Shown here: positions 60,134 to 64,000 of the stretch, one piece after another
Layout: each line of letters begins with the position of its first letter
Position numbering within the stretch: the first letter of the stretch is position 1
Source: Pedobacter ginsengisoli
Lineage (GTDB): Bacteria > Bacteroidota > Bacteroidia > Sphingobacteriales > Sphingobacteriaceae
Direction: 5' to 3'
DNA length: 64,000 nucleotides
Assembly (NCBI RefSeq): GCF_002736205.1
Contig: NZ_CP024091.1
Span: 2,170,001 to 2,234,000, forward strand
The notes under the pieces: model-generated
Databases searched by the model: none
What the model was told of the DNA's origin: nothing
The model's input: the letters and a program-made list of their open reading frames with translations, nothing else
Program-made: the position numbers and the translations under genes

Positions 60134-62554
60134 TTAATTACTCACATCATCATTGCTGATGCCACGCTTATTCTTTTTAATGGATTCTTTCATTTTTCCA
60201 AACTTATAGCTTAAGCTACCACCTACTGTGCGGAAGTTTTGCTGACTATTGTTTACCTGATTAAAATTAGGACCAAATCTATTGGTCACATTAACACGGT
60301 AGCGGTTGAATGGATTATTTGTAAAAGCTGAAAAAGTGAGTTTATCTTTAACAATATCTTTATTAACGTTAAATGCGGTGCCCAGATAGGTATTTGATTG
60401 CTGCTGAATGGTCAGCTCTCCACCATTAAGATAAGCACTACCACTTAATCTCCATCCATTATCCAAACGCAGGCCTGTTGTAAGATTAAATCTGTACATA
60501 AAACCTTGGTTTCGGATAGGTTTTCCATTGCTGATACCATCGGCCCAGCCATGCATCAGATTTCCATTAAGGCTAAGGTTCCAGGTCTTGCTCATTGGAT
60601 AATTAAAGTTTATGTTTCCACCAAGGGCTTTTGCTCCCCCAGTATTTTCGTATCTGGTGCGGGTGATATTTGTTTGCGAATCATATTCAGATACCTGAAA
60701 AATAAGCCCTCTGATCCAATTGTACATTAGATTCATGTTTAAGGAGCCTTTTTTATTCCAGTCGAATCCGAAACGGATAGAATTACCCTTAGTTGGTCGC
60801 AGATCGGGATTACCTGTATTTTCAAAGGTTGGATTAGTACGGTCAACAAAAGGATTGAGCTGGTTAATACCAGGCCGCTGAATACGTTGATTCCATCCAA
60901 AACTTATGCCTGTGGTTTTAAATCGTTTACTTAGGGAAACTGAAGGGACAAAACTAAAATAATTCTGTTTAACCTTTGATTCAGTAGTTACAAAATCTGC
61001 ATCCACTATTGTCTGTTCTAAACGAATACCTACCTTAAATGACCAGTTGTTTTTGAGGTTATACTGGTAGGTATTGTAAGCCGCCAGAATGGTTTGGGTA
61101 TTATTAAAAGTGTTGGTTTTTGAAGTATCTATGGCATAATCATCTGAAGGGGTTCGCGAGTAATACTTGAAATCACTTTCGTTGGTACGAAAAATACCCT
61201 TTATCCCTGCTTCAATTGTAAGGTTTTTAACCGGGTGAACATAATCCAATTGAGCAGTATGTTCGTTCATCATACTTTCATTAACCTGCTGAAAATCGGG
61301 AAGGTCATAATTGGTACGGTTAGAAAAAAGCTGATCCGAAGTATCATCATTTGTGAAACCATAGTAGCGATAAGAGAAGGTTAATAGTTGATTTTTGTTT
61401 CTTCGGAAACCCTTTTGATAATTTATGGCTGCATCTGCACCCCTGCCAGAGTTGTCGTTATTAGTCAGCAAGTTGTATTGCTGCAGGAGTTCTGTGTTGT
61501 TTTCTAAAAGTGAGCGTTGGAAAAACTTGCCGGAACCACTACTGCCGTTTAGGTTTAGCTGACCTGAAAGCAGGTTTAAGGAATCAATCTCATAGCTCAG
61601 CTCAGTGCCCAGATAAGCATTTTTACCATCACTTTCACGGTCTGCAGATTGGAAAAGGTTTGACGGTGATGCATCAGTACTTACTCTGGAGATCGTAATA
61701 CCGGTTGATGGTGTGTTAGATAAACTGGCCCCGCCAAAAGCAGATATTCCAAGCTTTCCGGATTTGGTGGTAAATGAACCACCTATAGATGGTCCCCCCA
61801 ATGGATAGCGTTCACTGAAATTTACATTACCGTTATAGCCGTTCTCTACTGCTTTGTTGGTTATAATGTTAATGATGCCTGCTAAACCTTCTGCGTCATA
61901 TTTGGAAGATGGCGTAGTAATTACTTCAATCTTTTGAATAGAAGAAGCTGGCATGCTTTTGAGCACGTCTTTCGGATTACGCTCCATTAAGCTCGATGGT
62001 TTACCATTGATAAAAATCCTATAAGCAGAATTCCCATTCAGCTGAACATTATCATCGGCATCAACGCTTAGGAACGGAACTTTTCGCATCATTTCCAACA
62101 CACTATACGACTTGCTATCGGGGTCTGCCTGTAAGTCATAGGTAATACGGTCAGCTTCTTGCTTAATTAAGGGTCGTGCGGCTACAATCGAAACATCTTT
62201 AAGCTGATGGCTTGCAGGGCTGATATGGATTCTCCCTAGATCGAGTATTGGATTATTTGGATCGATTGAAATCTCCAGTGTTTTTGTTTTATACTCAACT
62301 GAAGCAAATGTTACCGAAAACCTGCCAGCAACGAGTTGATCAATCAGGAATGAACCATCTATTTTACTGAGCTGAGTTTTTAATACTTCTTTATTGGCAT
62401 TTTTTACGGCAACTGTTACAAATGCAGCTTCTTTGCCTGAAATGGAATCGATTAATGATCCTTTTAGGGTATGTATACCGGTTGCAGGTTGTGCAACCGC
62501 AGCAAAGAAACCGATAAAAAATATAATGAGAGTGAGTATAATTTTCCGTTCCAT
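60134..62554 (-). CDS. Outer-membrane beta-barrel receptor with CarboxypepD-regulatory-like domain
   Basis: An 806-residue outer-membrane protein. Signal peptide (about 1-22, ending AVAQ), a carboxypeptidase-regulatory-like beta-sandwich (about 28-105: LKGSLIDSISGKEAAFVTVAVKN), a plug-like domain (SVLEMMRKVPFLSVDADDNVQLNG, IFINGKPSSLM, IQKIEVITTPSSKYDAEGLAGIINI), and a large beta-barrel to the C-terminus. This is the outer-membrane beta-barrel family related to TonB-dependent receptors, without a recognisable TonB box in the sequence. The ligand is unknown; it does not have the SusC signature, so glycan uptake is not implied. Confidence 0.9.
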   Translation of the reverse strand: MERKIILTLIIFFIGFFAAVAQPATGIHTLKGSLIDSISGKEAAFVTVAVKNANKEVLKTQLSKIDGSFLIDQLVAGRFSVTFASVEYKTKTLEISIDPNNPILDLGRIHISPASHQLKDVSIVAARPLIKQEADRITYDLQADPDSKSYSVLEMMRKVPFLSVDADDNVQLNGNSAYRIFINGKPSSLMERNPKDVLKSMPASSIQKIEVITTPSSKYDAEGLAGIINIITNKAVENGYNGNVNFSERYPLGGPSIGGSFTTKSGKLGISAFGGASLSNTPSTGITISRVSTDASPSNLFQSADRESDGKNAYLGTELSYEIDSLNLLSGQLNLNGSSGSGKFFQRSLLENNTELLQQYNLLTNNDNSGRGADAAINYQKGFRRNKNQLLTFSYRYYGFTNDDTSDQLFSNRTNYDLPDFQQVNESMMNEHTAQLDYVHPVKNLTIEAGIKGIFRTNESDFKYYSRTPSDDYAIDTSKTNTFNNTQTILAAYNTYQYNLKNNWSFKVGIRLEQTIVDADFVTTESKVKQNYFSFVPSVSLSKRFKTTGISFGWNQRIQRPGINQLNPFVDRTNPTFENTGNPDLRPTKGNSIRFGFDWNKKGSLNMNLMYNWIRGLIFQVSEYDSQTNITRTRYENTGGAKALGGNINFNYPMSKTWNLSLNGNLMHGWADGISNGKPIRNQGFMYRFNLTTGLRLDNGWRLSGSAYLNGGELTIQQQSNTYLGTAFNVNKDIVKDKLTFSAFTNNPFNRYRVNVTNRFGPNFNQVNNSQQNFRTVGGSLSYKFGKMKESIKKNKRGISNDDVSN

Positions 62555-62663
62555 AACGATAATGTTTTGAAATTAGATTATCAGTCATGTAATATGTTAC
62601 ACAAGGATATGTGTTTTATACTGTACTATGCATTACAAACTACCTAATTGGTCAGATGATAAA

Positions 62664-62813
62664 TCAGCTATTCTTCTTTTTTCCCACTTTATGACCTGCT
62701 ACTGCATCCCACAAAAGTTTGAGCACCCCCAGGCGTTCCATCAGGGTTGGTGATTGGAAATGCAATTGGGGATATTGTTTTTTAGGATTAATATTACCCT
62801 TTACAAAGTTTAT
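62664..62813 (-). pseudogene. Possible C-terminal remnant of a lost gene
   Basis: An open stretch of 49 codons without a good start but ending in a stop, reading NPKKQYPQLHFQSPTL then MERLGVLKLLWDAVAGHKVG and KKKNS. The composition looks like a protein C-terminus and the region is GC-richer than its surroundings. I cannot name the parent gene. It occupies much of the 311-nt gap 62555-62865; nothing else is seen there. Confidence 0.3.
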
Positions 62814-62865
62814 TCATGATAAATTCAATTTACTGACGTTACTAGTATAGTATTATTGAATTATT

Positions 62866-63921
62866 ATGAAGAAACTGTTTGGTATTATAACACTATTGTC
62901 CATTTCTAGCTCCTATACATTATTTGCCCAGACCGGTTTCGAACAGCTGATAAACGCAGGGCCTGCTGATGCCACAAAACTGGTAGATGCTTATTCGAAG
63001 TCTCTTTTTAAAGGCTTTGGATTAGGTATGAACAGTGGGTGGACAAACAGTGCTCAGACCCTTGGACTGTACCATCTTGATCTACGGGTTACTGGAACTG
63101 CTGTAATAGTACCTTCTTCGGCTAAGTCCTTCAACGTTACCAGGATCGGTTTGTCGAGCAACTTGCGTCCGGCCAACCCTAATGATGTTATTACTCCTTC
63201 ATTTAGTGGCAACACCCGATCTAACGGCCCGTTAATGGATGTTTATGACGAGAACAACAACAAATTGGTTTCTTTTGAATTGCCCAGTGGAATGCTGGAG
63301 AATTATGTACCTACACCGCAGGTTCAGTTAACAGTAGGTCTGTTGGCAAATACCGATATAACTATTCGGGCAGCACCAAGGTTCAAGATTGGCCGCAAAA
63401 TAGGTTCGGTTTCTCTAATTGGTTTTGGAATTAAACATAATTTTATGCGCGATTTATCTAAATATGTACCGTTTGATCTCGCATTGGCCTTTAGCTACAA
63501 TAATCTGAAATATAAGAAAGCACTCAGCCTTCAGCCAATTGAAAACTCGGTGCCGCAAGACAACCAACAGTCTACAGACTTTTCCGGACAAGAGATTTTT
63601 GGGAACTTTAACAACTATTTGTTCCAGGCATTGATATCCAAACAGTTTTCGGTGCTTACCCCCTATCTGTCTTTAGGTTACAATGTATCAAGCGCCGATA
63701 TGGGACTGAGCGGAAACTACCCGATAATAAACGGTTATAACGGCGATCAGATTACTTATAAAACATTTTCTAATCCTGTAAGGATTGAGAGAACCTACTT
63801 AAAAGATTTCCGTGTTGATGCGGGTTTTCAGGTTAAGTTTCCTGTGATAAGGCTTTATGCCTCTTATGGTATTTCCGGAAATTATGGTATTGCCAATGCA
63901 GGTATCGGTATCGGCATTTAA
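62866..63921 (+). CDS. Secreted outer-membrane-type protein, DUF6588-like
   Basis: A 351-residue protein with a Sec signal peptide (MKKLFGIITLLSISSSYTLFAQ). The mature part starts TGFEQLINAGPADATKLVDAYSKSLFKGFGLGMNSGWTNSA and is rich in aromatic-alternating strands, ending in RLYASYGISGNYGIANAGIGIGI, so it probably forms a beta-barrel in the outer membrane. The N-terminal pattern reminds me of the Bacteroidota DUF6588 family; no function is known. Nothing else is seen from 63922 to the window end. Confidence 0.82.
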   Translation: MKKLFGIITLLSISSSYTLFAQTGFEQLINAGPADATKLVDAYSKSLFKGFGLGMNSGWTNSAQTLGLYHLDLRVTGTAVIVPSSAKSFNVTRIGLSSNLRPANPNDVITPSFSGNTRSNGPLMDVYDENNNKLVSFELPSGMLENYVPTPQVQLTVGLLANTDITIRAAPRFKIGRKIGSVSLIGFGIKHNFMRDLSKYVPFDLALAFSYNNLKYKKALSLQPIENSVPQDNQQSTDFSGQEIFGNFNNYLFQALISKQFSVLTPYLSLGYNVSSADMGLSGNYPIINGYNGDQITYKTFSNPVRIERTYLKDFRVDAGFQVKFPVIRLYASYGISGNYGIANAGIGIGI

Positions 63922-64000
63922 TATGCTTATTTGTATAATTTGGAATTGGCGTGACGAAAAACCGGTTATCAAATAACTACTTTTGTTGCATGACGCAAAA

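Overview
The window looks like a chromosomal segment of a member of the Bacteroidota, most likely Sphingobacteriaceae (Pedobacter-like). The reasons are low GC, promoters of the TTG...TAnnTTTG type, almost no Shine-Dalgarno sequences, an S46 dipeptidyl-peptidase, many short-signal lipoproteins, the paired GMC oxidoreductase/subunit-3 genes and a CarboxypepD_reg outer-membrane barrel. Genus is inferred from memory of gene types, not from a search.

Layout. 1-4136 (minus): the N-terminal part of a histone-deacetylase-like hydrolase, a bestrophin-like channel, kynureninase, a 3-methyladenine DNA glycosylase and a free-methionine-R-sulfoxide reductase. 4451-8223 (plus): an S46 peptidase, small hypotheticals, a lipoprotein and a small basic protein behind a long leader. 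8464-19743 (plus): a compact three-gene hybrid NRPS/PKS locus. Protein 1 is A-PCP-KS-AT-ACP-aminotransferase, protein 2 is C-A-PCP-TE and protein 3 is an Sfp-type phosphopantetheinyl transferase. Together they should make a beta-amino (possibly beta,gamma-diamino) acyl unit joined to an amino acid whose pocket code reads as aspartate.

19752-47327 (minus, with one plus-strand gene): a large exopolysaccharide cluster. It runs from a receiver-domain protein and an initiating sugar transferase with a receiver-like N-terminus, through a short TolC-like protein, two copies of a Wzc-like/Wzy-like/micro-protein unit and an acetyltransferase, to glycosyltransferases (one frameshifted), a GMC oxidoreductase pair, two flippases, a phosphoribosyltransferase-HAD fusion, a secreted glycoside hydrolase and two more glycosyltransferases. 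A plus-strand beta-helix lipoprotein sits inside. The Wzc copies are almost identical while the Wzy copies have diverged, which suggests a tandem duplication with later gene conversion. Each Wzy stop codon overlaps the start of a 26-residue membrane micro-protein too short for ordinary gene callers.

47552-56473: envelope and housekeeping genes (glycine-zipper lipoprotein, cold-shock protein, SDR proteins, beta-CASP hydrolase, OmpA, TerC, TatA) with several strong hairpins, a 169-bp nested palindrome and a GC-rich structured RNA candidate. 56755-60030 (minus): a copper module (CopA, CopZ-like chaperone and an AraC-type regulator carrying an HMA-like metal-binding N-terminus), interrupted by a 27-bp inverted repeat. 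60134-63921: an outer-membrane barrel receptor and a secreted protein of unknown function. No tRNA, rRNA, CRISPR array or transposase was recognised.
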